From contig WPIO01000160.1 of NCBI GenBank assembly GCA_009760855.2, positions 225,001 to 289,000 on the forward strand: a stretch of DNA of 64,000 nt, in the 5' to 3' direction. Position numbers and translations under genes: made by a program. Shown here in pieces: positions 24,976-36,540 of this stretch. The notes under the pieces were generated by a model that worked only from the letters and a program-made list of their open reading frames with translations, was not told the origin of the DNA and searched no databases. Positions within the stretch are counted from its first letter, which is position 1. The number at the start of each line of letters is the position of its first letter. The DNA is from Cristatella mucedo (taxonomy: Eukaryota; Bryozoa; Phylactolaemata; Cristatellidae).

Positions 24976-26035
24976 TGATCGGCTCGCTGTGCGTCGGTCT
25001 CACCAAGTAACCTTAACGACATCACTTGGACATCGAGAAGCTCTCGACGTCGGCTTCCAAACTATGCATTCGGCGCAAAATTTTTATTATTAATTTTTAT
25101 TAATTTATACATTAGTTTTTATTAAAATTATTCGGCGCCAAATACGGCGCAAGTACCGCAGCCCGCACCGCTCGTTGGCATTCGCAATCTTGACGCCGCT
25201 AGCAGCAGCACTGCTTCTCGCGTTGCATGAATAGCTAGACACAAAAGCAGCTCCAGTGCACCGCGCATCGCCCTGAGAGCAGCACATGGCAGCTATACTG
25301 TATAAGTACGTGCATAGCTGATGCGGTGCATGCTCAAATACATGGTACTTCTAGATACCCTGGCCATTTTTAACTTCCGATTGCTAGCCGTTCGCCTAAC
25401 CATCCGAAAAGTTTGCCGCGAAAGCAGCTCAAGTGCACTAGCTCAACCGCTAGCCGTGCGATATTTTGCAAAACCGATCAAATAATTTTCAAATTTAATA
25501 CAAGATCCAAGCCTGAGATACGCGGGGCTCTAAATAGTCATAAATTAGATGGTACCACCTTTGTGGGAAAGGTATAATACAAGCCTGCATCTCACAAGCT
25601 CCTGCCTCCAACAAGGGCAACAAATATAAAGCAGCCTCAAATGAAGTCGTGCTTAAGTGGCAGCCAGCTTTCAGTCACGCCATCTGTCGGCTCCATTGTT
25701 AAACGCTACTACCGAGTATTGTATCAAATCATAATCTCCCGAGCTATTTTTGACGGCCATCTTCCACATGGTATTATAATCAGCGTCGCCTGAGTGATAA
25801 GCTAGTAAAGCGCTAGTAAAGCTTTAATAAAGCTTCACTAAAGCATCCACCGTCGAGCTCCGGAGAATACCAGCGGCGGCGACCAGAGTGTCCGCCAGCG
25901 GGAAGAGATAATGCCTTGCCTGCAATGAGCTCTCGACGTAGCAGCGACTGTTCGCAAACGGAAGAAAGAATTGCGAGCACTTCCGCTACACGGGACTGCG
26001 GCACTCCGAAGCTCCTCCGCAGTCCCTCGAGTATC
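24976..26035. other. Gene-poor stretch
   Basis: I see no gene here. The short frames on either strand show no family features. An ATT-rich patch lies near 25,080-25,130. Confidence 0.45.
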
Positions 26036-26039
26036 AATG

Positions 26040-26230
26040 TCCTACGGACTACCGATCGGCCGATTGGTCGTTTCAATAATCAGTGGATCGGTCAATCGAG
26101 TCGTCAGCCAATTGATCGATAGGATAATTGGCTGATTGGTCGATGGAATCGTCAGCCCATTGATCGATAAAATAATCGGCTGATTGGTCAATCGCTCGAT
26201 CAGCCGATCGACTGATTGATAGGTTTCCCA
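26040..26230. repeat. Imperfect repeats of ATTGATCGAT and GATTGGTCGAT
   Basis: Roughly three imperfect units of about 45 bases repeat the words ATTGATCGATA, GGCTGATTGGTC and CGATCAGCC. Each unit holds GATTGG, an inverted CCAAT box. The array stands just before a (GA)n tract and a GC-rich region, so it could be promoter-associated, but no transcript start is visible. Confidence 0.6.
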
Positions 26231-26244
26231 TTGGATATCTGCTT

Positions 26245-26294
26245 TGCTCGAGAGAGACAGAGAGAGATAGAGAGAGAGAGAGAGAAAGAGAGAG

Positions 26295-26345
<51 letters not shown>
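26245..26345. repeat. (GA)n microsatellite
   Basis: About 100 bases of nearly pure GA dinucleotides with a few substitutions. Confidence 0.97.
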
Positions 26346-26346
<1 letters not shown>

Positions 26347-26399
26347 AGAGGGAGAGCTCTAGCAGACCGTGTTGCTTAAAGCAGCTTAATTTCTTGCAA

Positions 26400-27590
26400 G
26401 TATTTGGGGAAAACGATGACCATCCGTAAGCTCACTTCACTCGGGACGCGACGAGCTCCGCAACGTCACGCGACGGTATCTCGCGCGATTCGCGAGTCGA
26501 CGACGAGCGACCGTCGGCGCCGTTCGAGACCGCCGGCTGCTCGCTGGTGCACGCGCGCTTCCGCCAATCGCGTGCGAGCGAGCAGCCGCCCGCGGGCCTC
26601 CGGCTCGCTGACGGTCGGCTTTGTTTGTGCACGCACGCGCGCCGCGCAAAGCCTCGGAGGCAAGCACTCGGTTCGAACGATTGAACCGCGCACGGGCGCT
26701 AATGCAACTCGCCGCCGCCGCCGCCGCCGCCGCCACAGCCGCCGTTCAAGCTGAGGCGACTCCGGTGCGACGAATATGCGACCGGCGCCATTCGGTAGCC
26801 ATTCGGCCGCCATTCAGGCGCCATTCGGCCGCCCGTTGGCCGCTAGATGAAAACCCTTCGCGCCATCGCGGGTCATCGTGGTTGCACTTATCGTCCCACT
26901 GTCTATTGTTCTCCTCAGTTTTCTCTCTTTGCATTGTACTCGCGAAACGATCCGTCGCGGGCAGAGAGGCTATAGCACCGCGGCGGCGGCGGCGGCGGCT
27001 CAGGTAAACGGCAACCAGGCGACGGTAAACTCTCTCACGCGCTCGCCCCATTCGGCCGCCGCGAGCGAACGCGCGGTCCGGCGAGGCCGCGGCCTTCGCC
27101 GACGCACTCGCTGGTTAATCGCTGACCAATCGCGTGCCAATCGCTTACCGATCGGTCGCTGGACAATCGGTCGCTGGCCAGCACGACGACGCGGCCCCGG
27201 CGACTGCGACGCTCAGCGGCCACCTCTGCTACCGCGTCTGCCGGGCGCATCTGCAACGTAGCGGTGCGCAGACATTCATTCCGAGCGCGTATTCTGCGAT
27301 CGGCGAACTCTCTGCTCTGCGGAGGGCGAATCTTAGTAAAGCCGAGCAGAGTGAAGCACTGCCGCTGCCGCCGCTGCTTTTTCCGTTGGAAGCTTCGCTC
27401 AACGAATAGCAACGCGGCAGTGCGCCACCGGCGGCCATTGGCGGGTGACGATCGGAAGAGCTAGGTCGTCGGCGGCCCGAGAAGGAAAAGCGGTAGCCGC
27501 AGCTGTAGCGGCGGCGGCAGCGGCGATCAGCCGCAAGCTGCGATCGAGAGCTGCGATCGACAGCTGTGCTAAAAGGTTAAGTGCCGCGTT
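26400..27590. other. GC- and CpG-rich region, possible promoter, no gene assigned
   Basis: Many overlapping open frames exist on both strands because GC-rich DNA has few stop codons. None has a family motif. GCCGCC runs (26,710-26,740) and repeated CCAAT words (27,120-27,180) suggest a CpG-island-like promoter. I do not call any of these frames a gene. Confidence 0.4.
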
Positions 27591-27904
27591 AAATAGACAC
27601 ATTTGAGGATTCGTCAGATTTGCAGCCGCGTAACTTGTGCGGGTGAGTATTGCTCGCCTCCGAGAGTCCGCTTGCCAATGAGCCGCAGAAGATCAAACAC
27701 GGCGAGCAGGCACGAGCAGGCGTATAGGGAGAACGCACCTACCTGCTAAATGTGTGTGCAGCATCTACGTCTACATTTAACCTTTACATTTGATATTTAA
27801 CATATTCAGATAAAAGATATTTTTAATATATTTATACAAAGTTTATATTGCATGCCTTTGACTTATATCGATCATAACACTATAATTTTTACGGTCAGAT
27901 GTCC
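27591..27904. repeat. Duplicated block G, copy 1
   Basis: This matches 29,585-29,950 with shared landmarks ACATTTGAGGATTC, GGTCAAACACGGCGAGCA-like and GTGTGCAGCATCTACGTC. Both copies run into a pyrimidine-rich simple repeat. A possible donor site (GTGCGGGTGAGTATT) appears in copy 1, but there is no coding evidence. Confidence 0.65.
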
Positions 27905-28437
27905 CCTTCCCCTCGCTGTCTCTCTGTCTCTCTCTGTCTCTCTATCTCTCTGCCTCTCTGCCTCTCTGCCACTCTGCCTCTCTGCCACTCTGCCACTCTG
28001 CCACTCTGCCACTCTGTCTTTCTGCCTCTCTGCCTCTCTGCCTCTCCGCAACTCTGCCACTCTGCCACTCTGCCACTCTGCCTTTCTGCCACTCTGCCTT
28101 TCTGCCTCTCTGCCTCTCTGCCTCTCTGCCTCTCTGCCTCTCCGCTTCTCCGCCTCTCTGCCTCTCCGCTTCTCCGCCTCTCCGCCTCTCTGCCTCTCCG
28201 TCTCTCCGTCTCTCCGTCTCTCCGTCTCTCCGTCTCTCCGTCTCTCCGTCTCTCCGTCTCTCCGTCTCTCCGTCTCTCCGTCTCCCCGTCTCTCCGTCTC
28301 TCCGTCTCGGCGTCCCTCGGTCTCTCCGTCTCTCCGTCTCTCCGTCTCTCCGTCTCTCCGTCTCTCCGTCTCTCCGTCTCTCCGTCTCTCCGTCTCTCCG
28401 TCTCTCCGTCTCTCCGTCTCTCCGTCTCTCCGTCTCC
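27905..28437. repeat. 8-bp minisatellite (TCTCTGCC then TCTCCGTC)
   Basis: More than 500 bases of octamer repeats change from TCTGCCTC/ACTCTGCC forms to TCTCCGTC forms. Long frames here on both strands (for example Glu-Arg-Arg-Asp-Gly repeats on minus) are artefacts of the array. Confidence 0.95.
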
Positions 28438-28439
28438 GG

Positions 28440-28970
28440 GGTTCGTACGATGTATCGGTAAACTGTGGGATTCCGAAAAGCTGGTGGTACGATGCGTGGC
28501 CTGGTGGAGGAGTAGATCTGAGAGATAGGCTGGAGCCAAAGAACGAAGTGACCTAAAAGTGAGCGAAAAACCTTGAAGTCGATCTATTGCGAGACTGGTA
28601 GCCAATACAGGTCGGCGAAAAGTGGTGCGATATGGCTACACGGACGATCACGACAGACAAGCTTAGCTATCGAGTTTTGCAACATCTATAATCGCCTGAT
28701 TGCACTTGCCGGTAGGCCAGCAAGCAGTGAGTTACAGAAGCCAAGTCGGGATGTCACAAATGCATGAACCAACTTAGAAGTAGTATCCTTATCTTAAATA
28801 AGCTCGAATTCTAGCAATTTTATTTATCTGAAAGTTGGCAGACTTGATTGTGAGGTTGATGTGGTCGTCTAACGAGAGGTCACTTTCGAACATGACACCT
28901 AGATTTCGAGCTGATTTTACGGGAGATATGCTGGCCAATTTTGAGCGTCAGCCTTTCCAGGATAGCACCT
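28440..28970 (-). mobile_element. LINE-A internal fragment
   Basis: The minus strand carries the C-terminal reverse transcriptase region with [13 protein letters not shown] and matches 59,200-59,700. The 3' UTR is missing: the LINE begins directly at the end of the octamer array. Several stops show that it is decayed. Confidence 0.8.
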
Positions 28971-29217
28971 GTGAGTTCAAGGACGAGCTCGCAATATTAA
29001 GCTGCCGCAAGCTCGATCTACCTGCGAGGCTGCAGCCGCTTGCCGTCTCAGCGAGCGTTGGGACTGCCGATGCTCTGCTTTCACTAGACTCTTATCGACC
29101 GTTCAGACCGTGAACACCGACCATTCAGCAACGTCCAAGGCAGATCGCAGGTCGCATCAAGTAAGCAAACGTTAGCGTATGACGGCCATATGCACATGTA
29201 CACGCAGCTACATAAAA

Positions 29218-29219
29218 TG

Positions 29220-29283
<64 letters not shown>
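29218..29283. repeat. (GA)n microsatellite
   Basis: About 65 bases of GA dinucleotides. Confidence 0.95.
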
Positions 29284-29286
<3 letters not shown>

Positions 29287-29584
29287 ACGCTTCTGATAGA
29301 TTGAGAGAGGAACTGATAGCGATAGGGATGAAAGCAAAAGCGGCGAGACAGACAGCAACCGACCTGAAGAGACCGGAATGAACGAAACGTGCGAGCTGTT
29401 GCCTTGGTGACTGCGATGAGTTTGTGGGAGCAAGTATCTTAGCACAGAGATGTTGTGCTCGCTCTTCACGACCAAGGTCGTTAGTTCGTTGGCTTTATCT
29501 CGCCTTATCTCGCCTTATCACGCTCCTGCCGCAACTCGGTCATCGCTCAACGATGGCAATCAGCCTCGAGCTGCGACGAAGCTG

Positions 29585-29853
29585 TGCCGCCCTGAACGAA
29601 AACATTTGAGGATTCCGATTCGCAGGCTCGTAAGTGGTGCGGGCGAGTATCAGTCGCCTCCAAGAGTCCACTTGCCGAGGAGTGGCAGAAGGTCAAACAC
29701 GGCGAGCAGACGCGAGCAGGAGGATTGCGAGAACACATCTACCTGCTTAATGTGTGTGCAGCATCTACGTCTACAGTTAACCTTTAAATTTGATATTTTG
29801 AAATATCCAGATACACATATTACTATATACATATATATATATATATATATGTG

Positions 29854-29885
<32 letters not shown>

Positions 29886-29950
29886 GCTTATATTGCCTAC
29901 CTTTTACTTTAATCGTAGCACTATAAGTTCGATGTTCAGATTATTGGGAT
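29585..29950. repeat. Duplicated block G, copy 2, with a (TA)n tract
   Basis: This is the partner of 27,591-27,904. A (TA)n tract at 29,818-29,885 lies where copy 1 has only a short ATATTT stretch. Like copy 1 it leads into a pyrimidine-rich array. Confidence 0.7.
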
Positions 29951-29989
29951 TATATATAGGGAGCTAGATGCTATGCTCGGAGATCTGTC

Positions 29990-29999
29990 ACTCACTCTC

Positions 30000-30033
<34 letters not shown>

Positions 30034-30034
30034 G

Positions 30035-30091
<57 letters not shown>

Positions 30092-30108
30092 CTCTCTCTC
30101 GCTTCTCC

Positions 30109-30147
<39 letters not shown>

Positions 30148-30161
30148 CTCTCTCTCTCGCT

Positions 30162-30209
<48 letters not shown>

Positions 30210-30280
30210 CGTCACCGTCTGTCTCCGTCTCCATCTCCGTCTCCTTCTGTCTTCGTTTCCGTCTCCGTCTCCGTCTGTCT
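29990..30280. repeat. (CT)n array passing into GTCTCC
   Basis: The array has the same architecture as 651-1,536 and leads into duplicated block A through the same GTCTCAAAAC junction. Open frames over it are artefacts. Confidence 0.95.
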
Positions 30281-30785
30281 CAAAACTTTTCCCCGGTACG
30301 AACTTCCACTTTCTTTAAAGAATTGTGGCCGAAGAGTGCTCAGCAGTCGGCCAACGGTTACAATTGCCACCCTCACTAAGCAATACTTATAATAATAATA
30401 ATAATATTATTAACAATATAAATAATAGTAATAGAAAAGCTAACCGAAAAATAATCAGGGTCTAAACGGTTGCGTCATGCCAAGCAAGCCTTCCCGGACA
30501 GAAAGTTATATAAACATGGCATTTATATCAACCTAAGCTAGCATGCGGGCCATAGCCTCCGCGGTAAGGGGCTCGCGGCGCAAATTACTTCTACAAGACG
30601 GCATTCGTTTACCGCGTCGCGACCTTGACATACTCTGGCCTCAATGGCATGCCGAATGACCCCCGTTCTAGTAATAGCGTATTGGGATTTTCGCAGTCTT
30701 TCCCGATACCATTAAAATGGTGCACATTTAACCCATGACTCAGCAGCCGAGTCTGATGGCGGGTGAGGGAGCAGTTCAGTTAAGT
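30281..30785. repeat. Duplicated block A, copy 3
   Basis: This matches 1,537-2,190 and 6,791-7,400. No frame is conserved among the three. Confidence 0.8.
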
Positions 30786-31805
30786 TGTCAAGTATTTCTA
30801 CAAGTAGGTTCACCGTAGAAGAAATTCAAAGAACGCATGGTAGCAGGCATATCGAGTCGGGAAACTTTTATTAGCTGAAGGTGAGCTACCGCAGCTTTAC
30901 CTGGGATGAACGGTTTCAGGCCTTAAAAGTAAGAAACCGGTCTGTTACAGTTTGAAAGTCACTATTTTTCAGTGTTCTTATCTCAGTGATTAATAAGGCC
31001 AAACAGAGAGTCGATCTTGTCCCGTTCATGCTTTCAGATACGACAGCATTTGATCAGCTTAATAAAGGAACGTTTACAGCCGGCAACATATACAGCCGCG
31101 GTAGGAGGAATTTGCAAGGCACATTTCAAATTAGGAATGGCGTCTTCTCAATAACTGCAAAACAAGAGTTCCGGTGGGGTCTTTGGTGCCGATTGGTGAT
31201 GTGTGGCAAGACACATTTTACAGTCATATATTTCTTATTACATGTATTTTTCATCAACGTCTGAACCAGAGAAGCCTCCATTATCTAGACATTGTTTGTG
31301 GAGTTACGTCTGGTGAAGGGTCCTTGGAGGCTGCTCAGAATTCTAAGAAAAACCTAAATGCTACACGTGTATTTGTGATCCGGGAAAATCTGCTGGCAAT
31401 TTCTCGTCACGAAACGTCCATTGTGCTCGTCATAATTTTTGAAACCTCTTTGTCTGTCGAGAGGCCAACAGCTTGAGAAAGTTATCTAAGCATCTGTGTC
31501 CTTCGGTGGACTCTTCATTGATAGTCCCTTTGCAGCAAATGTAAAGCGCCTAGAAAAAGATTAAGTTTTCTGAGGGCGTTTTATCAAGCGCATTAATATT
31601 ATTATTATTATTATTCATTCAACTGCAGCTTCCCAAAAATCACCTGCCTTTTTTGACATCAGGCCGTGATTCGCGGTACCGGCCTTCTCGAAGTCTGGCC
31701 TACTTAATCTCAAGAGAGAGTGGAGGTCACGAGAAGAACTTTCTTAGGCGTTTATCTATTAATCCTGCAACCTTATCTGACCGCTGTCAATTATCCTGGT
31801 TAAGA
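30786..31805. repeat. Duplicated block X, copy 2
   Basis: This matches 8,560-9,540 but is interrupted by LINE-A solo tails at 31,517-31,618 and 31,803-31,900. The open plus frame (30,986-31,264) begins MINKAKQRVDLVPFMLSDTT and is not preserved in copy 1. I cannot assign it to any family. Confidence 0.7.
31517..31618 (+). mobile_element. LINE-A solo 3' tail
   Basis: Only the last 100 bases of LINE-A are present: TTTGCAGCAAATGTAAAGCG, the terminal hairpin, and a TTATTATTATTATTATT tail. It interrupts block X, whose copy 1 gives the empty site. Confidence 0.9.
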
Positions 31806-31900
31806 CTTACTTTGCAGCAAATGTAAAGCGCCTAGAAAGAGATTAACTTCTCTGGTGGTGCTTTATCAAGTGCAATATTATTAATATTATTATTAAATCA
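31803..31900 (+). mobile_element. LINE-A solo 3' tail
   Basis: A second minimal LINE-A end of about 95 bases has the same hairpin and an ATTATTAATATTATTATT tail, 185 bases downstream of the first. Confidence 0.9.
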
Positions 31901-31906
31901 CCAAAA

Positions 31907-31954
31907 CAACGCCAAAGACTGCATCTCGGCGAGCGGATGCAGTCTTTGGCGTTG
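31907..31954. repeat. Perfect 19-bp inverted repeat downstream of Ly6-3
   Basis: Arms 31,907-31,925 and 31,936-31,954 are perfect complements around a 10-base loop (TCGGCGAGCG). The left arm is the duplicated-block sequence. The right arm replaces what the Ly6-1 and Ly6-2 copies carry at this place. It lies 30 bases 3' of the Ly6-3 stop. Confidence 0.9.
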
Positions 31955-31984
31955 ACAAAGATGCACACGTACGAGCTCCTAGAG

Positions 31985-33292
31985 CTAGCCAAGCACTAGA
32001 GCAGCAGCCAGTGCCAGAGGAAGGAGTAACAGCTGGAACGGAAGAAGCGATCGCGTCGCAGCGTTCCATTCGGTGGTCGTAGTCGAAGGGCTCGTCGTCT
32101 GTCCCGATGCGGCCAGCGCCGTCGTCGTTGTCAGTCCTGCATAGGTCAACGTCGTCGTCGCAGGGACAGCAGCCGCTGCCGTCGTCTGCCCGGTCGTGGC
32201 AGCCGCTGTCGTAGCTCCTGGTGCGGCCGTCGTCTGAGCAGGTGCTGCCGTCGTAGTCTCTTCTGCTGCTGCTGCTGTCGTCGTCATCTGGGCAGGTGGG
32301 GTGCCAGCTGTCGTCGTAATCACTGCATCAGCCGGCGCTGCCGTCGTCTGAGCAGGTGCTGAGGTGGTCGCCTCCGCCGTTGCCGTCTTCAAAGAGGAGA
32401 AGGAGGCAGCCGTGGTGGTCCCGCTAGCCAGCTCTATGGGCGCTCTGTTGCAGAGCCCGGTAGTGCAGAGGCAGTCGATGCTCGATCCGCCAATGTCAGC
32501 CAAATCGGCGGTCGTCGAGTCCACACAGCCGAGCGGTGCGTTCCCTTTGACGGAGCATCCGCGCTCGTACGCCGGAGACAGGCCTTAAAATTTGGCAGTG
32601 GCTTATGATTTCGCAAGGCGCAGCAGACAGCAGCGGCCGTCGAGCGTGGGCTCAGCTGCGAGCTTGCGTGGGCTAGCTTTCGTTGGCCGCCGGAAGACGA
32701 GAGCGCCGTGCGCGAGCATGCCCGGCGTCCCGCTCATCTCGGACGTACCGAACGTCGGAAGCAGGTTGACTGTGGCCCAGCACGGTGTTCCGGCAGGGCA
32801 GCTCGTCGTATTCACGCTGGAACTGTTCGGGTCAAAGGTTCGGGTCAAAGGGGTCGTTGCAGCCGCTGATGAACTCGTCGCTGCCGCAAGAGTAGCAAGA
32901 GAGGCCGTCCGCTGAAAGCCAAGCGAAGCAGAGGCGGTGCCAGCATGGCGAACGGGCAGCACGTCCGCTTGGCAATGTGTGGCGGCGCGGCAAGGCTCGG
33001 TTGAGAGCGAGCGCTCCAACCACCGCGGCTTCAGCTGCCGCCGCCGCTTAAATTGGAGAGAAACATCGAAACCTCGAAGCCATGAAGGTTTTGCTCTTCG
33101 CTCGTGCTCAAGCCCATTCGAATACTTCTATGAAGATTGCAATCTGAAATGCAGCCGCCGCGGCTCCCGGAGCAAGTGCTGAAGAGCGGGCCGGATCTGG
33201 GCGTGGCCGCCGGCGTACCATGTGCGGCCGGCAGAACCGGCTGAGTCAGCGTTGCGATCGATCGCTACGATCCGGATGAGCCACGACGCCAT
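31985..33292 (-). pseudogene. Ly6-3: Ly6/uPAR gene with two frameshifting duplications
   Basis: Exon 1 is 33,219-33,292, exon 2 is 32,749-32,911 and exon 3 is 31,985-32,583. The splice sites and phase match Ly6-1. Exon 1 keeps its ATG and MASWLIRIVAI but carries a 4-bp GATC duplication near 33,256-33,263. Exon 2 keeps LSCYSCGSDEFISGCNDPFD but has a 13-bp tandem duplication (32,825-32,837 and 32,838-32,850) that brings a stop. Exon 3 is open, with YERGCS and CTTGLCN, an intermediate-length Thr/Ala stalk and a hydrophobic GPI-type tail. Intron 1 is only about 0.3 kb, lacking the long intron 1 of the other copies. The two lesions predict no full-length product. Confidence 0.75.
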
Positions 33293-33908
33293 CGCGACGA
33301 CGACAGAATCCGTAAGACCGTTGCTCGGGTGTGCTGCTGCGACAGCAGTGGCTGACAGCAGGCAACGACGTGTCCGTGCTACCTTGCTCATCTGAGAGGA
33401 ACGCACGGCTCCAGCACCCGCTCGCTGTTCAGTTGGAGTCGGTTGTGAATGTAATGTATCTCCGTCAGTAACTCCAAAAAGTCATAAAGACTATGTGGGT
33501 GTTATGCAGGAGAGTTTTTTATAGCGCACTCACAGCCTAAGCGACTTTCGGTACGCATTCGGTAGCCAACAGACTTCGTCTCACGCAACAAAGAGGAAGT
33601 GGGGAGCATAGCAGACTTAGGAGAGCAGTTGAGGTAGTAAGTAGCATAGAAGTAGCAGTTCAGGACCGCTGAAAAAGATGTGCCATAGTAGGTAGTTGGA
33701 GAGTAGATTTCGTTGCGTAAGAATTGTGGAAGCGAGTTCGACAGTCTAGGACCTGCAGAGCTAAAGCTTCTGTCGCCAACTGTCTTTAAGCGGAGGAATG
33801 GGATAGCTAATTTATTGTCCACACAGGACCTGAGGGCGCGAACCGGCTGAAACTGATGCAGCAGTTCAGCTAGGTACGAAGGAGCCAAGCCGTGGCGGGC
33901 CTTGTGGG

Positions 33909-35309
33909 TCAGCGTAAGAACTTTGCTCTGTATCCTTTTCTGGCAACCATCCTACCTCTTCCAGCAAACCATCCTACCTCTTCCAGCAAAGGTGACACGT
34001 GCTCAAACCGCTGGGACATGAAGACCAGCCTTGCAGCCATATTCATAGTCCGCTGTAGTGGCATACTAGCTTTCTTTGGTAGCCCAGCCAAAAGGGAATT
34101 ACAATAATCAAGCCGAGACAGAACTAAAGAGCTAGTTAAATTTTTTACAAGCCACTGTGGGAGACAGCTTCTAATCTTGGATAGGGATCGCATGTGATGG
34201 CTAGCTGTAGAGGCAGTCTTCTGAATGAAGCTTTTGAAATTGAGGCAGCTGTCGAACACGACACCTAGATTACGAGCACGTGGTGAAGGTCGCACAATAG
34301 CATCGCCTATTAAAACAGCAAAGCCTTTTAATCCAGCCACACGCTTGGGGTGTCCTATGAGAAGCAGTTTGGTTTTATCCTCATTTAATTTCAGGAAGTT
34401 TTCCGACATCCAGGATCGAATATCGGCAAGGCAAGCATCCAGTTTCTCAGTTGCTGCAGCAGATTCCGACGGTTTAAATGACAAATACAATTGAGTATCG
34501 TCAGCATAGAAGTGATATCCTATTCCATGGACCTTAATCACTTTTCCCAGAGGTTGCGTATAAATGGAGAACAGCAAGGGACCAAGTACAGACCCTTGAG
34601 GGACTCCACAGGTGACCCTTCTCATGTCTGAGACCTGGCCCCCACACGACACGGATTGAACATGATCAGACAAGTAGGATTTAAACCACGCCAGTGCTTC
34701 GTCTACCAGACCGATCGTTGTTCTCAGTCGTTCAAGCAGAACTTCGTGATCAATGGTGTTGAAGGCAGCCGACCGATCTAGCAGAGCTAGGGCAGTGACA
34801 TTCCCGTCGTCGTTGCCACGTAGGACGTCATTGTTAACACGGAGGAGAGCAGTTTCGGTAGAGTGCTGCCTCTTGAAACCTGATTGAAACGTTTCTGACA
34901 TTCCATTATTTTCAATATGTTCAGCTAGCTGCTTAGCAACAATTTTTTCAAGAATCTTTGATAAGAATGAAAGAAGGGAAACTGGACGATAGTTTGCTAG
35001 GACCTCTGTGTCTAATCCAGGCTTTTTAAGAATAGGTCGAACGATTGCCGATTTGAAGGACTTGGGGACGACCCCTTTTCCCAAAAAAGCATTAAAAATC
35101 TTGGTTGTGGCTGGGTCAAGTTGGTCTGCAAGTGAAGACCACAGAGATGAAGGTATAGGGTCTTCAGGAGACGAGCTCTTTTTGCTCGACCTTATTAAGG
35201 CAGCCACATCACAGGCAGAAACATCAGAGAATCTTTTAAGAAAGGTCACAGGTTGAGGAACCGCGATTGCTTTGCTCGGAGGGGGCTTAATGGAGGCACG
35301 AATGTGCAC
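33909..35309 (-). pseudogene. LINE-B reverse transcriptase
   Basis: The 466-residue frame holds the non-LTR reverse transcriptase core. Fingers/palm motifs are visible: YRPVSLLSFLSKILEKIVA, RSAAFNTIDHEVLLERLR, GVPQGSVLGPLLFSIYT, and the catalytic FHFYADDTQLYLSF. A thumb and C-terminal part follow. The end is shifted by a 22-bp tandem duplication (33,946-33,967 and 33,968-33,989), after which the family's usual C-terminus continues in another frame down to about 33,502. The upstream linker to the endonuclease also has a break near 35,400. Confidence 0.85.
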
Positions 35310-35584
35310 AATTTTTTCAGTAAAGAAGGCTGCAAACTTTTCGGCTGAGCCCTTAATATCTGGAGAGTCAGACCTGACAGCATTGGCCAGTTAATGGTTT
35401 AATGTCTTATAAATCTGTTTAGTGTCCGACTGGCAGGAATTCAGTTTTCTAATGAAAAAAAGAAGCCCTGGCTTTTTTAAGCTTTCGTGTGTAAACACGA
35501 AGGAAGTCTTTAAAATTGACTAGGTCTGCCTCAGACCCCAATTTCTTTAAACGACGTTCCAGCCTCCGCTTAACACGGCGCATC

Positions 35585-36540
35585 TTAAGGAGTTTTTTGT
35601 GTGAATTGAAAGCAATCTCGACGACTTTGAACACGGATAGAGCGAACGGGAGCATGCTTGTCAAGAGCACTCCTGAGTGTCATGTTCATCGCATCTGTGA
35701 GGGTATCGAGGCTTCCGGTCGAGTCTGAATGCAGATCAAGAAGACCTGCAACACAAACAGATTTCAAAAACTTGTCTATGTCAATGCTTTGTAAGTTACG
35801 TCGCTTGGCAAAGTCGAAATTGCCCTGCACGTACGAGGGAGCGGGAACAGTAAACGAGACCGAACAATGATCTGAGTGGGTCAGTGGGCACACCACAAAG
35901 TCAGTGGGGAGGACATCGTTAGTGATCACGAGATCTAGAATGTGGCCACCGACGTGGGTGCTATGATAAACGTGTTGGGCCAAACCAAGATTCTCCAGAC
36001 GGTCAAGAAATGAGCGGACCTGGCTGTTGCTAGGGTTTTCAACGTGAATATTGAAGTCTCCTACAATCAGTAGCGGCCTGTCACACACAAATATTTTAGC
36101 GAGGAACTCTGAAAACTCCTCTATAAGCAAGTTTAGACAGCCAGAAGGAGGCCGGTATATCACAACTGTGAGAGGCATTGTCTTTGATGAAGACCTGATA
36201 GCAACCGATTCAAACGATGACCCATGCGAGAAACTGCACATTTTATAGCAAAACGATTCGCGAACAACAATTGAAACCCGCCACCAACCTTGTCAGAACG
36301 CATGGACTGATAAAATGAGAACCCGGGTGGGGTGGTCTCGGAAATACAGGTACTGGAACAAGGCGTCATCCAGGTTTCGGTAAGCAGAAATGCATCTAGC
36401 TTCTCCTGGACCACCTGATCGCGGATAAGTAACCCCTTGGTTTTTAGCGAGCGGACATTTAGTAGGCGGAATTTAAGAGGCTGTCCAACAACTGGGCGAC
36501 GGCGATGAAGTGGCTCGTATTCTCTACCGTTTGCGTCCGG
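35585..36540 (-). pseudogene. LINE-B apurinic-type endonuclease region
   Basis: Two overlapping frames carry an exonuclease-endonuclease-phosphatase domain. The first has FRLLNVRSLKTKG and LDAFLLTETWM. The second has VVIYRPPSG, LLIVGDFNIHV, and the terminal HSDHCSVSF with its catalytic Asp-His. The switch of frame near 36,200 is a lesion. The 5' end lies at the boundary with duplicated host sequence near 36,557. Confidence 0.8.

Noticed and set aside
26040-26230. CRISPR-like array
   Set aside because: Units are imperfect, there are no unique spacers of constant length, and the context is animal DNA.
26404-27602. Ten or so overlapping frames of 60-130 residues
   Set aside because: GC-rich DNA has few stops; none shows a motif, signal peptide or splice pattern.
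27852-28605. Overlapping frames of 209-236 residues on both strands
   Set aside because: They come from the octamer minisatellite and a LINE-A fragment; an 8-bp unit yields three-fold repeating peptides in every frame.
29968-30392. Leu/Ser-rich and Glu/Arg-rich frames
   Set aside because: Artefacts of the (CT)n array.
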